DNA of 25,253 bases, taken from positions 1-25,253 of the forward strand of contig QALW01000047.1 in assembly GCA_003150515.1 (NCBI GenBank). Direction: 5' to 3'. The notes under the pieces were generated by a model. That model saw nothing but the letters and a program-made list of their open reading frames with translations, made no database searches and was not told the DNA's origin. This DNA is from Selenomonadales bacterium (GTDB lineage: Bacteria > Bacillota > Clostridia > Christensenellales > QALW01). Made by a program: the position numbers and the translations under genes. Numbering within the stretch: the stretch's first letter is position 1; each line of letters starts with the position of its first letter. Shown here in pieces: positions 1 to 7,488 of the stretch.

Positions 1-798
1 GATTTATCTCTCTATTCCCGCGGCCAGGTAGCGGCAAAGAATAACTGCGACGTATTTTTTTCCATTCATTCCAACGCCCGAAGCGGAGATAATGCGCATA
101 GGGGCGTAGTGGTGTATTATTCAATATTCCAGCCTGAGCATAAGGCCTTAATGGAAGAATTGGGGCGGGCCGTGTCGGAAGCTATGGGCAGCATTTTTCA
201 GGCGGCGCTGACGCGCAAGGGCAATAACGGGAACTGGGATTATAACACGGTAATAAAGAGCGCCGTGGACGGGGGCGTGCCTATGGCTTTTCTTTTGGAG
301 CACGGCTATCACACCAATTACGAGGACTGCGCCGCGTTAATGAAGGACGAGGTGTTGGAAAAGATAGCGGAGGCCGAGGCAAAGATACTGGCCGAGCATT
401 TCGGCTTAACCGAGGAAGAGAACGGAGGGGGAGCAGTGAGAACGTTTGAATTATTAATGGATATGAATTTCCGGGCAGAGCCCAACGGAACAAAGCTGGA
501 TTTGATTCCAAAAGGGGAACGGCTGACGGGGGAAGTCCGAATGAACGGCAGCGTGGGCTGGCTGTATACAGAGTATAACGGAAAAAGCGGCTGCGTAGCC
601 GTACTGCCCGAAAGCCGGGGATACGCTGAAGAAATCATTTCCAGCCAGCCGGATAATCCGGGAGAGGATTACCAGGCGCTGTACGAGCAGGCCCAAAAGG
701 CGCTGATTGAAACGCAGAACCAATTAAAAAGCGTAACGGCCGAGCGGGACCAATTAAAGATTAAGCTGGAGCAGATTAAAAGTATAGCGGGGGGATAA
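1..798 (+). CDS. N-acetylmuramoyl-L-alanine amidase endolysin (Amidase_3), 5' truncated
   Basis: The reading frame is open from the first base, so the N-terminus with the first zinc ligand lies outside; 265 codons are visible. Visible residues 19-26 read FFSIHSNA, the conserved Amidase_3 block whose His is a zinc ligand. Residues 96-106 read MAFLLEHGYHT, matching the block that carries the catalytic Glu (E100). After the catalytic domain comes a segment resembling an SH3b wall-binding domain (about residues 148-200, WLYTEYNGKSGCVAV) and a C-terminal coiled coil (about 220-262). The family cleaves the amide bond between MurNAc and the stem peptide. Position beside a prophage attachment site and the short two-domain layout suggest a phage endolysin rather than a sporulation or cell-separation amidase. 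A GTG at 109 is internal, not the start. Confidence 0.85.
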   Translation, partial: DLSLYSRGQVAAKNNCDVFFSIHSNARSGDNAHRGVVVYYSIFQPEHKALMEELGRAVSEAMGSIFQAALTRKGNNGNWDYNTVIKSAVDGGVPMAFLLEHGYHTNYEDCAALMKDEVLEKIAEAEAKILAEHFGLTEEENGGGAVRTFELLMDMNFRAEPNGTKLDLIPKGERLTGEVRMNGSVGWLYTEYNGKSGCVAVLPESRGYAEEIISSQPDNPGEDYQALYEQAQKALIETQNQLKSVTAERDQLKIKLEQIKSIAGG

Positions 799-816
799 TT
801 CTCCCGCTATTTTTTC
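784..816 (+). terminator. Rho-independent terminator of the endolysin gene
   Basis: ATAGCGGGGG (784-793) pairs with CTCCCGCTAT (801-810) with one imperfect pair near the loop and is followed by six T. The left arm overlaps the last codons of the lysin gene. It separates the lysis gene from the cargo operon. Confidence 0.75.
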
Positions 817-876
817 ATTTTATACTTGGCACATTTTAAATAGTTTTTTGTTTATATATTATATAATTTAAGTATA

Positions 877-905
877 TTGATTATTTCAGTTTTATTAGTT
901 ATAAT
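877..905 (+). promoter_or_regulatory. Promoter of the HD/YwgA-like cargo operon
   Basis: TTGATT (877-882), a 17-bp spacer and TATAAT (900-905) lie 26 bp upstream of the TTG start codon. The surrounding 110 bp are very AT-rich. An own promoter after the lysin terminator suggests expression in the lysogen independently of the lytic genes. Confidence 0.65.
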
Positions 906-930
906 ATATAAAAAATAGGCAGGTGATTCT

Positions 931-2172
931 TTGAAAAATGGTAAAAAAATAAGAGATATAGTTTATGGATTTATAGAATTGGATGAACAAGAGATAGAAA
1001 TAATAAATCATCCAGCTTTTCAACGATTAAGACGCATAAGACAGTTAGCTTTGACTGATATGGTGTATCCGGGTGCAGTACATAGCAGGTTTGAGCATTC
1101 TATTGGTGTTATGCAGATGGCGACAGATATGTATGACAGTTTAATATCTAAGGATGAATGTCGCCAGATTCTAAAGGATAAATTAGGATTAAATGAAGTT
1201 GGAATTGGCAGATATAGAAAAATAATTAGATTAGCTGCTTTGCTGCATGATATAGGACATGCTCCATTTTCGCATTCCGGAGAAGATTTATTATGCAAAT
1301 TACCAGAGCAGCATATAAATTATCAACATGGAGCGCAGAAACGTTATACACATGAGGACTATAGTATTGCTATTATAAAGGAGAAGTTTAGTGATATAAT
1401 AGAAAATCATACGTTGAATAATAATAACGCTATCAAAGTGGATGACGTTACTGCGTTGCTAGGTGATACATCAGTTAAACCAAAAGCAATAAATTTATTA
1501 TGGAAGGAATTAATTTCAGGACAATTAGACGCAGATAGAGCTGATTATTTGTTGCGGGATTCAATGCATTTGGGAGTAAATTACGGTTTGTATGATAGAA
1601 ACCGTTTAGTAAGCTGCATTACTTTGGGACGTAATGAAGTAGGTGATGTTATTTTGGGCATTGAAAGAAAAGGTTGGCATATAGCTGAAAGTATAATTTT
1701 AAGTCGATATCAAATGTTCTCGCAGGTGTATTGTCATAAGGTCAGACGTATCTATGATTATCATATACATAATGCCTGCAAAACTATTTTAAATAATGAT
1801 GGACGTGAAAATTATCCTTCTGTGAATGAGCTGGATGAATATTTGAAATATGATGATTGGTATATGTATTCAAAGATAATCAATAATGAAGGTGGTAGGG
1901 ATGGAAAAATTATTCTAAACCGAAAGCATTACAAGTGTGTATTTGATGTTGAGGGCCATTTGAAAGAAGATGAACAGAAAGCGTTACAACAATATAAGCA
2001 AGATAAAGAGAAATACTATATTGATGATAAAATATCTACGAAATGGTACAAGCTCGATAAAGAAATAAATATAATTGATAATGGGAAGATTGAACCTTTA
2101 AGTAGTATGTCGAATATAGTTAATTCTATGAAGGACAACCCTTGTCAAAGCAGGGTATATATGATAGAATAA
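931..2172 (+). CDS. HD-domain phosphohydrolase (YwfO/COG1078, dNTPase/SAMHD1-like)
   Basis: This 413-aa protein has the layout of the YwfO/COG1078 branch of HD phosphohydrolases, relatives of dGTPases and SAMHD1. Predicted metal ligands are H56 in HSRFEHS, H106-D107 in LLHDIGHAPFSH, and D200 in QLDADRADYL; the whole HD metal site is intact. The substrate is probably a nucleotide, but it cannot be read from sequence. The start is TTG at 931, set by AGGTG 5 nt upstream. The gene is clearly more AT-rich than the lysin and the chromosomal genes, a sign of separate acquisition. It is followed 19 bp later by a YwgA-like gene; in Bacillus subtilis ywfO and ywgA are also neighbours (from memory). A role as a prophage-encoded defence or exclusion enzyme acting on nucleotides is inference. 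Confidence 0.85.
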   Translation: MKNGKKIRDIVYGFIELDEQEIEIINHPAFQRLRRIRQLALTDMVYPGAVHSRFEHSIGVMQMATDMYDSLISKDECRQILKDKLGLNEVGIGRYRKIIRLAALLHDIGHAPFSHSGEDLLCKLPEQHINYQHGAQKRYTHEDYSIAIIKEKFSDIIENHTLNNNNAIKVDDVTALLGDTSVKPKAINLLWKELISGQLDADRADYLLRDSMHLGVNYGLYDRNRLVSCITLGRNEVGDVILGIERKGWHIAESIILSRYQMFSQVYCHKVRRIYDYHIHNACKTILNNDGRENYPSVNELDEYLKYDDWYMYSKIINNEGGRDGKIILNRKHYKCVFDVEGHLKEDEQKALQQYKQDKEKYYIDDKISTKWYKLDKEINIIDNGKIEPLSSMSNIVNSMKDNPCQSRVYMIE

Positions 2173-2191
2173 TAAAAAGGGTGAGTATATT

Positions 2192-2725
2192 ATGAGTGAA
2201 TTAAATGATAGATTAAGTATAATATATGAAATAGCTAAACGCAAAAGCGGCCTGGGGAAAACGGCCATAATGAAATACTTATATATTTTACAGACAGTTT
2301 ATAAGGTGCCTTTAGGGTATAATTTTGGCTTGTATACTTATGGACCGTTTGCTGCTGAAGTACTTGATGATTTGGATTATGCCGATGCTAATAAAGTTAT
2401 AAATATGGAAGCTGCTGAAACCTCCGTAGGTATGGGATATAGCATTAAGTCTGGTTCGGAATATGAGGATAATAGTGACTTCGCAAGTAAATATAATGAA
2501 CAATTAGATGCAATGCTGGGAATCTTTGAAGACGACTGTGCTAAGAATTTGGAATTATCAGCTACGATAATATATATGTATAGGAATGCTAAAAGGAATG
2601 GGTGGCATACTGATGCAGATGTTATTGTGAATGATGTTTATGAAGTAAAACCTTACTTTGAAAAGGATATTATAAAAAAAGAATTTGAGAGGATTAGTGC
2701 ATCTGACGTATTTCATAGTATATAG
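2192..2725 (+). CDS. YwgA/Panacea-like protein paired with the HD phosphohydrolase
   Basis: The protein is 177 aa and soluble, with no signal peptide or membrane segment. Residues 21-60 contain GLGKTAIMKYLYILQ followed by YNFGLYTYGPFAAEV. This pattern (a KLxKLxYxxQ-like helix, then an F..YxYGPF strand-turn) is what I know from YwgA and from SocA/Panacea (DUF4065-type) proteins, some of which act as antitoxins or adaptors. Its function is unknown. It follows the HD gene by 19 bp with its own ribosome binding site (GGGTGAG), ends at a strong terminator, and shares the HD gene's AT-rich composition, so the two form a closed two-gene unit. Partnership, for example inhibiting or sensing for the HD enzyme, is inferred from the pairing only. 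Confidence 0.6.
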   Translation: MSELNDRLSIIYEIAKRKSGLGKTAIMKYLYILQTVYKVPLGYNFGLYTYGPFAAEVLDDLDYADANKVINMEAAETSVGMGYSIKSGSEYEDNSDFASKYNEQLDAMLGIFEDDCAKNLELSATIIYMYRNAKRNGWHTDADVIVNDVYEVKPYFEKDIIKKEFERISASDVFHSI

Positions 2726-2734
2726 AGTTGATAC

Positions 2735-2768
2735 AAAAAGCGGAAAATATATTCCGCTTTTTATTTTA
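2735..2768 (+). terminator. Rho-independent terminator of the HD/YwgA-like operon
   Basis: A perfect 11-bp stem, AAAAAGCGGAA (2735-2745) with TTCCGCTTTTT (2752-2762), has a 6-nt loop and a following TATTTT tract. It closes the cargo operon 9 bp after the stop codon. Confidence 0.9.
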
Positions 2769-3041
2769 CAGCAAAATGCCGGGCCAGAAAAAAAAGCGGC
2801 GCCGGCATCTTGCGTATATGTTCAAATGAAATCTACGTTGTTATTATATGGCATATAAAATATAAATGTCAAGAGTTTTGTTGTAATTTATGGGGATTTC
2901 TGCAATATAAAATAGGAGCGTATATGATTATAGCGCGTATAATAACTAAACGGAAAGCATGCTTATGAGATAAAATGCAACACAAAATGCAACACGAAAT
3001 AATGAATAATGCGATATATAGGGAGATTTAAGCGTTAAAAA
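2769..3041. other. Non-coding prophage end with tandem 12-mers next to attR
   Basis: I see no convincing gene here. The stretch holds a small inverted repeat (ATGCCGG / CCGGCAT around 2776-2803) and a perfect tandem duplication of AAAATGCAACAC (2972-2983 and 2984-2995) about 45 bp before the attachment site. Directly repeated short motifs flanking an att core are commonly integrase arm-binding sites; that reading is inference. Confidence 0.4.
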
Positions 3042-3069
3042 AGGGGTTCGAATCCCCTCATCTCCACCA
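3042..3069 (+). other. attR: orphan 3' end of tmRNA (ssrA) or tRNA-Ala
   Basis: A T-stem/loop (AGGGG, TTCGAAT, CCCCT) is followed by a 7-nt acceptor strand CATCTCC, a discriminator A and CCA. No D-arm, anticodon arm or tmRNA tag-coding region lies upstream. The acceptor strand would pair with 5' GGGGATG, giving a G3-U70 wobble, the alanine identity element shared by tmRNA and tRNA-Ala. An isolated 3' end in this orientation marks the far attachment site of an element integrated into an intact gene further left. tmRNA is the more likely source, because it is a frequent prophage target. Confidence 0.75.
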
Positions 3070-3076
3070 AATAAAG

Positions 3077-3118
3077 ACCGTTATTTTGATATAAAGCGTA
3101 TCGAAATAGCGGTTTTTT
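3077..3118 (+). terminator. Terminator downstream of attR (original ssrA/tRNA terminator)
   Basis: ACCGTTATTTTGATA (3077-3091) pairs with TATCGAAATAGCGGT (3099-3113) over 15 bp, including two G-U wobbles, and is followed by TTTTTATTTT. It lies 7 bp beyond the CCA and was probably the terminator of the target RNA gene before integration. Confidence 0.8.
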
Positions 3119-3228
3119 ATTTTGCAGAAAAATAAATAGAATATAGATTTTCGTCTGCATTTCCGATAGAACAGATACTGATCGGAATAATTCCTCAGTC
3201 GGATGCAGTTTATGTTTGTGATTTTGTC

Positions 3229-3505
3229 TAGACAATACAATCAGAGTATAATGCGTTTTTGCGGGAATGACCGCCGCGTCCGCTTTGTTGCCCAGTCCTC
3301 AAAATACCCCGGTATGTTTTCGACTGTGCGCCTCGCGGCCATCGACGGGCATTCTCCGCAAAAATCTTCGACCGCAGAGGCGGGAGATTTTTCGTCTTTT
3401 CAAGGCGGCAGGACGCAGAAATACTGGAGTATTTCAAGGACGACAACGCAGTAAAACGGAAAATCTCCCCCTCTGCGGCGCATTGTACTCTGATTGTATT
3501 GTCTA
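3229..3505. mobile_element. MITE-like 277-bp element with 27-bp terminal inverted repeats
   Basis: The 27-nt left end (3229-3255, starting TAGACAATACAATCAGAGTA) is the inverted complement of the right end (3479-3505) with one mismatch. Both outer ends carry TA, as expected for a TA target duplication of Tc1/mariner or IS630-type transposition. The inside is more GC-rich than the flanks and encodes no transposase. It contains a second inverted pair, CGCAGAGGCGGGAGATTTT (3373-3391) with AAAATCTCCCCCTCTGCG (3460-3477), which encloses the hairpin AAATACTGGAGTATTT (3419-3434). Short reading frames within it look like chance frames. Confidence 0.7.
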
Positions 3506-3560
3506 TCCTGAAGCATGAAGTGAAATTATATTTTAAGCGACTATAAATACAGATATATTA

Positions 3561-3608
3561 TTGACTTTATGGTCTATAATTGATATAATATAGACTACTT
3601 AGTCTATA
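3561..3608 (+). promoter_or_regulatory. Promoter and palindromic operator of the TetR/antiporter operon
   Basis: TTGACT (3561-3566), a 17-bp spacer and TATAAT (3584-3589) form a near-consensus promoter. A palindrome with 9-bp perfect arms, TATAGACTA-CT-TAGTCTATA (3589-3608), begins at the last base of the -10 box and covers the start site. A further half-site-like GGTCTATA lies at 3571-3578 inside the spacer. This is where an autoregulating TetR repressor would bind. Confidence 0.8.
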
Positions 3609-3628
3609 TTTCCTGGGGGGATTTTATC

Positions 3629-4240
3629 ATGCGAAAAGAAACAAAAACAGAACGAACGAAGGAAAGAATTCTTGCTGCTGCAATGGATGAATTCGGTTCA
3701 AAAGGATATGCGGCCTCGTCGTTGAATAATATCTGCAATGCAGGAATTTCAAAAGGATTGCTATATCATAATTTTAAAAGCAAGGATGACCTTTTTCTTG
3801 CCTGTGTGCGTCGATGCTTTAACACGCTTTCGGAATATCTAAAAGAGAAAAATATAGGAACAGATATGAAGAAATATGCAGAGGTTCGGCTCTTGTTCTT
3901 CCGGGAGCATGAAAATGAAGCGAGAATATTCTTTGACTCAATTTTACAGCCTCCGGAAAATTTAAAAGCGGATATTGAGAAATCCCGTTTGGAATTTGAC
4001 AGCTTTAATCGGAATTTATATGAGCGGCTGCTGGATCATATCACGCTGCGCCCAGGAGTGAAAAAGGAGAATTGCGTCCTTTATTTGGAGCTTTTGCAAA
4101 ATATGTTTAATGGTTATTTCAGTTCACCGGCGGTTGGGAATTTACCTTTTTCGGAGATCTTATCCGCGCACGAAAAGGGTTTGCCCAGAATATTTGATTT
4201 CATTTTGTATGGAATTGCCGAACAGGAGAAAAGTAAATGA
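3629..4240 (+). CDS. TetR/AcrR-family transcriptional regulator
   Basis: The 203-aa protein has the standard TetR N-terminal three-helix DNA-binding domain (residues about 9-56: RTKERILAAAMDEFGSKGYA, then the recognition helix region around SKGLLYHNFKSKDDL). A variable helical ligand-binding domain follows; its effector is unknown. The ATG at 3629 is preceded by a GGGGGG Shine-Dalgarno. The stop codon overlaps the start of the antiporter gene in ATGA (4237-4240), so the two are translationally coupled and the antiporter is the obvious regulated target. The palindrome over the promoter indicates negative autoregulation of the pair. Confidence 0.9.
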   Translation: MRKETKTERTKERILAAAMDEFGSKGYAASSLNNICNAGISKGLLYHNFKSKDDLFLACVRRCFNTLSEYLKEKNIGTDMKKYAEVRLLFFREHENEARIFFDSILQPPENLKADIEKSRLEFDSFNRNLYERLLDHITLRPGVKKENCVLYLELLQNMFNGYFSSPAVGNLPFSEILSAHEKGLPRIFDFILYGIAEQEKSK

Positions 4241-5460
4241 TATTGCTAATATTGAGATGGGCTGCCGCTGCGGCAATCGCCTTTGTAATTGGAAAATTGG
4301 TATCTAAAATGAAACTGCCCTCTATACTTGGCTGGTTGATTGCCGGAATGATTCTCGGTCCGTATGCGTTTTCAATGATACCCGCTGATTTAATTAATGC
4401 GGAATGGTATCAGGCTGTTATACATGTTCTGGAATGCGCAGTTGGCTTGATGATTGGCACAGAGCTTGTCTGGAAGCGGATGAAACAATATGGGAGAGCG
4501 TTAATCGTAACTACGCTTTCTCAGTCATTATGTACTTTTCTATTGGTTTCCGCTGTATTCAGCGCTGTGTTTGTATTTTGCGATATACCGGTATATTTAG
4601 CTTTTGTATTCGGCGGTATCGCGCTTGCTACTGCGCCTGCGCCGGCTCTTTCCATAGTGAGGGAATTTAAAACGGACGGTCCCGTGACCAGAACTCTAAT
4701 TCCTATGGCGGCGTTGGACGATATGGTGGGCGTGGCCGTATTTTTCACTACTATTGCAATCGCTGCCCGCAGCATTTCCGGAACGGCCATGCCGGTTTGG
4801 ATGATTCCTGTGATGCTCGTTCTGCCTTTGCTCATTGGCGTGGCTACAGGGATTCCGGCCGGGTTTCTTCTGAAGAGGAAAAAGAATAAAGCAATAACTC
4901 TTCTTCTTTTGATTGGAATGATTCTGGTTACAGCAGCAATTGGTTTTTTGTGCAATACATATCTAATGCCTTCTCCGATGCTGAATTTTATGCTGATGGG
5001 TATGGCGTTTTCCGCTGTATTTTCAAATATCATATCAGAAGACCGGCTTGCTCAAATCCTTGCGGACTTTAATCCGGTTTTATCTGTTTCAATGATTATT
5101 GTAATTTTAAATCTTGGCGTGCCGCTGGATTATCATGCGATTTTGGGGGCGGGATTGTTTACAATTCTATATATTGTTTTTCGTGCTGCCGGGAAATATT
5201 TTGGCGCAAGGATAGGTGCGAAAGCAACAAAAATGCCGAAAACAGTTCAAAAATACCTTGGCTTTACACTGCTGCCTCATTCGGGGGTCTCTTTGGTGTT
5301 TACGGGCATTGCCGTTTCCGCTTTATCTGAAGCAGCTCCGGATTGCGCCAAAATCATTCAGGGAACAATTGCCGCTGCAGCCGTTATCAATGAAATTATT
5401 GCAGTAATTATTGCAAAAAAAGGATTTGAGTGGGCTGGTGAGTTTCATAAGGCAAAATAG
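4237..5460 (+). CDS. CPA2-type cation/proton antiporter
   Basis: The 407-aa integral membrane protein has about 11-12 hydrophobic segments and no soluble C-terminal TrkA-N domain, a length typical for the Na_H_Exchanger (PF00999) core. The opening LVSKMKLPSILGWLIAGMIL is characteristic of this fold. The centre has ALATAPAPA (129-137) followed by AALDDMVGV with adjacent D161-D162. A tandem Asp at this place is the ion-binding signature of electrogenic CPA2 antiporters such as NapA and NhaA; Kef-type proteins lack it. The cation (Na+, K+ or other) cannot be decided from sequence. The gene is coupled to the upstream TetR gene, suggesting inducible expression. No partner subunit gene follows. Confidence 0.85.
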   Translation: MILLILRWAAAAAIAFVIGKLVSKMKLPSILGWLIAGMILGPYAFSMIPADLINAEWYQAVIHVLECAVGLMIGTELVWKRMKQYGRALIVTTLSQSLCTFLLVSAVFSAVFVFCDIPVYLAFVFGGIALATAPAPALSIVREFKTDGPVTRTLIPMAALDDMVGVAVFFTTIAIAARSISGTAMPVWMIPVMLVLPLLIGVATGIPAGFLLKRKKNKAITLLLLIGMILVTAAIGFLCNTYLMPSPMLNFMLMGMAFSAVFSNIISEDRLAQILADFNPVLSVSMIIVILNLGVPLDYHAILGAGLFTILYIVFRAAGKYFGARIGAKATKMPKTVQKYLGFTLLPHSGVSLVFTGIAVSALSEAAPDCAKIIQGTIAAAAVINEIIAVIIAKKGFEWAGEFHKAK

Positions 5461-5506
5461 CGGGCGCAGCCTGTCGCAGCGAGGGGAGTTTATGCGGGCT
5501 GCGGCA

Positions 5507-5592
5507 GGGGCGGCTCTTGGCAGGCTTTCAGCCTGCCGCGGGCGCGCCTGCGCGCGCCTGCGCGGCCGGTTCCCGGCCGCAAGAGCCGCCCC
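5507..5592. repeat. Three-armed (cloverleaf-like) palindromic element, copy 1
   Basis: The outer 13-bp stem is GGGGCGGCTCTTG (5507-5519) with CAAGAGCCGCCCC (5580-5592). Inside are three consecutive hairpins: A, GCAGGC/GCCTGC (5520-5536); B, GGCGCGC/GCGCGCC (5541-5558); C, GCGGCCGG/CCGGCCGC (5562-5580). Arms A and C and the order A-B-C recur, in inverse orientation, at 10936-11062. The outer-stem bases differ between the copies but stay paired. It lies between the antiporter gene and the convergent ABC operon. Confidence 0.8.
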
Positions 5593-5595
5593 CCT

Positions 5596-5628
5596 TTAAT
5601 AAAAATAATGGGCTCTCCCGATAAGCCC
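5596..5628 (-). terminator. Possible terminator of the MarR-ABC-ABC operon
   Basis: On the minus strand GGGCT (5628-5624) pairs with AGCCC (5614-5610), and the following bases 5609-5597 read ATTATTTTTATTA. The stem is only 5 bp. A longer competing inverted repeat (AGCCCGA / TTCGGGCT) lies between this site and the gene end. Confidence 0.4.
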
Positions 5629-5673
5629 GAGCGACAATTATACGGGACGTTCGGGCTGACGGCCGTTTTTATT

Positions 5674-7488
5674 CTATTTGAATTGAGAGGCGTATATCTC
5701 TGCGTAAAAGCCGACTTTATCTAATAATTCTTCATGTTTTCCGCTTTCAACTATATCGCCGTTTTTAACCACGAGAATCAGGTCGGCGCTGCGTATTGTC
5801 GTGAGCCTGTGAGCGATTACAAAACAGGTTCTGCCCTGCATCAGGGTGTTCATGGCGTCTCGGATCAATAGCTCTGTGCGCGTATCTACGTTGCTGGTCG
5901 CTTCGTCTAGGATAAGCATGCGCGCGGGGGAGAGCATGGCCCGCGCTATGGTTATAAGCTGCTTCTGCCCCTTGGAAAGATTCTCGCCTCCGTCTGTTAA
6001 GAGCGTTTCGTATTTTTGAGGCAGAGCGTTAATAAAATCAGAGATATGCGCCGCTTCCGCCGCCTGCTCCACCTCCCGGCGGGTTGCGTTTTCTTTTCCG
6101 TAGGCGATATTTTCATATATGGTGCCTTCAAAGAGCCAGGTGTCCTGCAAAACCATTGTAAAAGCGCCTCTTAAACTGCTGCAGGTATAGTTTTGAATAT
6201 TCTGCCCGTCCAGTTCTATGATTCCTCCCTGCGGCTCATAAAAGCGCATCATTAAATTTACCAGCGTGGTTTTGCCCGCGCCCGTCGGCCCGACTATGGC
6301 TATGGTTTGTCCGGGCAGGGTGGTAAAGGAAAGGTTTTTAATTATATCCGTTTGGCCGTCGTAAGAAAAGCGTACGCTGCGAAAACGTATTTCTCCTTTT
6401 ACGTCCCGCGCTTCTATTGCTCCGGGGGCATCCTCCGGTTCGGAAGGGGCGTCCAGAAGCCTGAAAACCCTTTCGGCGGCGGCCAGCGCCGATTGGATTT
6501 CCCCCATAATATTTGCGTATTCGTTTACCGGCCCGGAGAATTTGCGCGAATAAAGCAAAAAGGCGGAAATGTCTCCTATGGAAATCAGTCCGAAAAGGAA
6601 AAAGAACGCGCCCGCCGTGCTGATTATAACCGTGCCCAGATTGTTGACGAAATTTACGGCCGGCCCGATAAGACTGCCGTAATAGTCCGCGTCATAATAT
6701 GCGTCCACGGCCTGATTGTTTTTAGCGCGGAATTTTTCCATGATTTTTTCTTCTCTTCCGTAGGCGCGGATGGTTTTCAGGCCGGTGAGCATTTCTTCAG
6801 AAAAGCCGTTTAATTGCGCGAGACTGGCCGATCTTTTTCTGAAAAGAGGCCGTACCGTCCTGCTTCGGCGTATGGTTATCATAACTGAAATGGGCAGAGT
6901 GATTATAAATACTCCCAGCAAGGCGGGAGAAGTGGCAATCATGCCAAAAAGCGCGCCTGCAACAGAAATAATGCCCGTCGCCGCCTGGAGTATATCATTT
7001 GAAAGAGAAGCGTTGACTGTATCTATATCATAGGATATGCGGTTGATTAAATCTCCGGCCTGCACGCGGTCCAGCGCTCCTACGGGCAGGGATAAAATCT
7101 TGTTGAACACCTCCCTGCGCATATATCTTACAATTTTCTGGCTGAGATTTATCATTAAAATTGAGAGCAGATAGGATAAAACTGCGGAAACAACGTAAAA
7201 TACGGCCATAAGCAGGCAGTATTTGCCCACGGCGTCAAAATCCACTCCTTCTTTTAAGGATATGGCGTCTATAGCTTTGCCTGAGAGATACGGGCCGAGC
7301 AATGCGAAAAGATTGCTGCCTATTATAAGCAGAAAGGCGGCCAGAACTCTGAATTTATAGCGGAAGAAATATCCGCTCAGACGAATTAAAACGGCTTTCT
7401 TATTCTTTTTTAAAGGTTCTCCGTTTTTTGCGTTTTCAGGCAAGGGCGCATTCACCTCCTTCAGCTTGGCCTTCATGCTGAGAGGCAT
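5674..7488 (-). CDS. ABC exporter, membrane-NBD half-transporter with consensus catalytic Glu
   Basis: This full-length half transporter (up to 604 aa) has an ABC_membrane domain with six membrane segments (about 35-330) and an ABC_tran domain (about 365-600). Walker A is GPTGAGKTT (400-408), the Walker B end is MLILDE (524-529) with catalytic E529, and the H-loop is H560. The signature is LSKGQ (504-508), deviating from LSGGQ. Together with the partner at 7436-9190 it forms a heterodimeric exporter of the BmrCD/TM287-288 type: this chain gives the consensus Walker B and the degenerate signature. The start is uncertain. ATG 7488 lies 53 bp inside the upstream gene, ATG 7476 is also in frame, and a TTG at 7443 has AAGGAGG 11 nt upstream. 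The substrate is unknown. Confidence 0.9.
   Translation of the reverse strand: MPLSMKAKLKEVNAPLPENAKNGEPLKKNKKAVLIRLSGYFFRYKFRVLAAFLLIIGSNLFALLGPYLSGKAIDAISLKEGVDFDAVGKYCLLMAVFYVVSAVLSYLLSILMINLSQKIVRYMRREVFNKILSLPVGALDRVQAGDLINRISYDIDTVNASLSNDILQAATGIISVAGALFGMIATSPALLGVFIITLPISVMITIRRSRTVRPLFRKRSASLAQLNGFSEEMLTGLKTIRAYGREEKIMEKFRAKNNQAVDAYYDADYYGSLIGPAVNFVNNLGTVIISTAGAFFFLFGLISIGDISAFLLYSRKFSGPVNEYANIMGEIQSALAAAERVFRLLDAPSEPEDAPGAIEARDVKGEIRFRSVRFSYDGQTDIIKNLSFTTLPGQTIAIVGPTGAGKTTLVNLMMRFYEPQGGIIELDGQNIQNYTCSSLRGAFTMVLQDTWLFEGTIYENIAYGKENATRREVEQAAEAAHISDFINALPQKYETLLTDGGENLSKGQKQLITIARAMLSPARMLILDEATSNVDTRTELLIRDAMNTLMQGRTCFVIAHRLTTIRSADLILVVKNGDIVESGKHEELLDKVGFYAEIYASQFK

Larger units (their letters stand above)
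1..3069. mobile_element. Right end of a prophage integrated at a tmRNA/tRNA 3' end (partial)
   Basis: The segment starts with a phage-type lysin that is already open at the left edge. It continues through an AT-rich two-gene cargo operon and ends at an orphan copy of the 3' end of a tmRNA or tRNA gene (3042-3069) with no gene body upstream. That order (lysis gene, accessory genes, att) is typical of the right end of a Gram-positive prophage. The integrase, the structural genes and the intact ssrA/tRNA gene would lie left of the window. The extent is inferred, because only one attachment site is visible. Confidence 0.7.

Noticed and set aside
3019..3069. GGGAGAT upstream of the T-arm pairing with ATCTCC, suggesting a mini-tRNA
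   Set aside because: There is no D-arm or anticodon arm in the 16-nt interval, and the match is short; a chance pairing beside attR is simpler.
3203..3518. Small frames of 72-83 codons on both strands
   Set aside because: They fall inside the MITE-like element and read through its inverted repeats; they are products of repeat symmetry.
4521..5033. 170-codon minus-strand frame
   Set aside because: Antisense shadow of the antiporter's membrane segments; low complexity, with no start signal.
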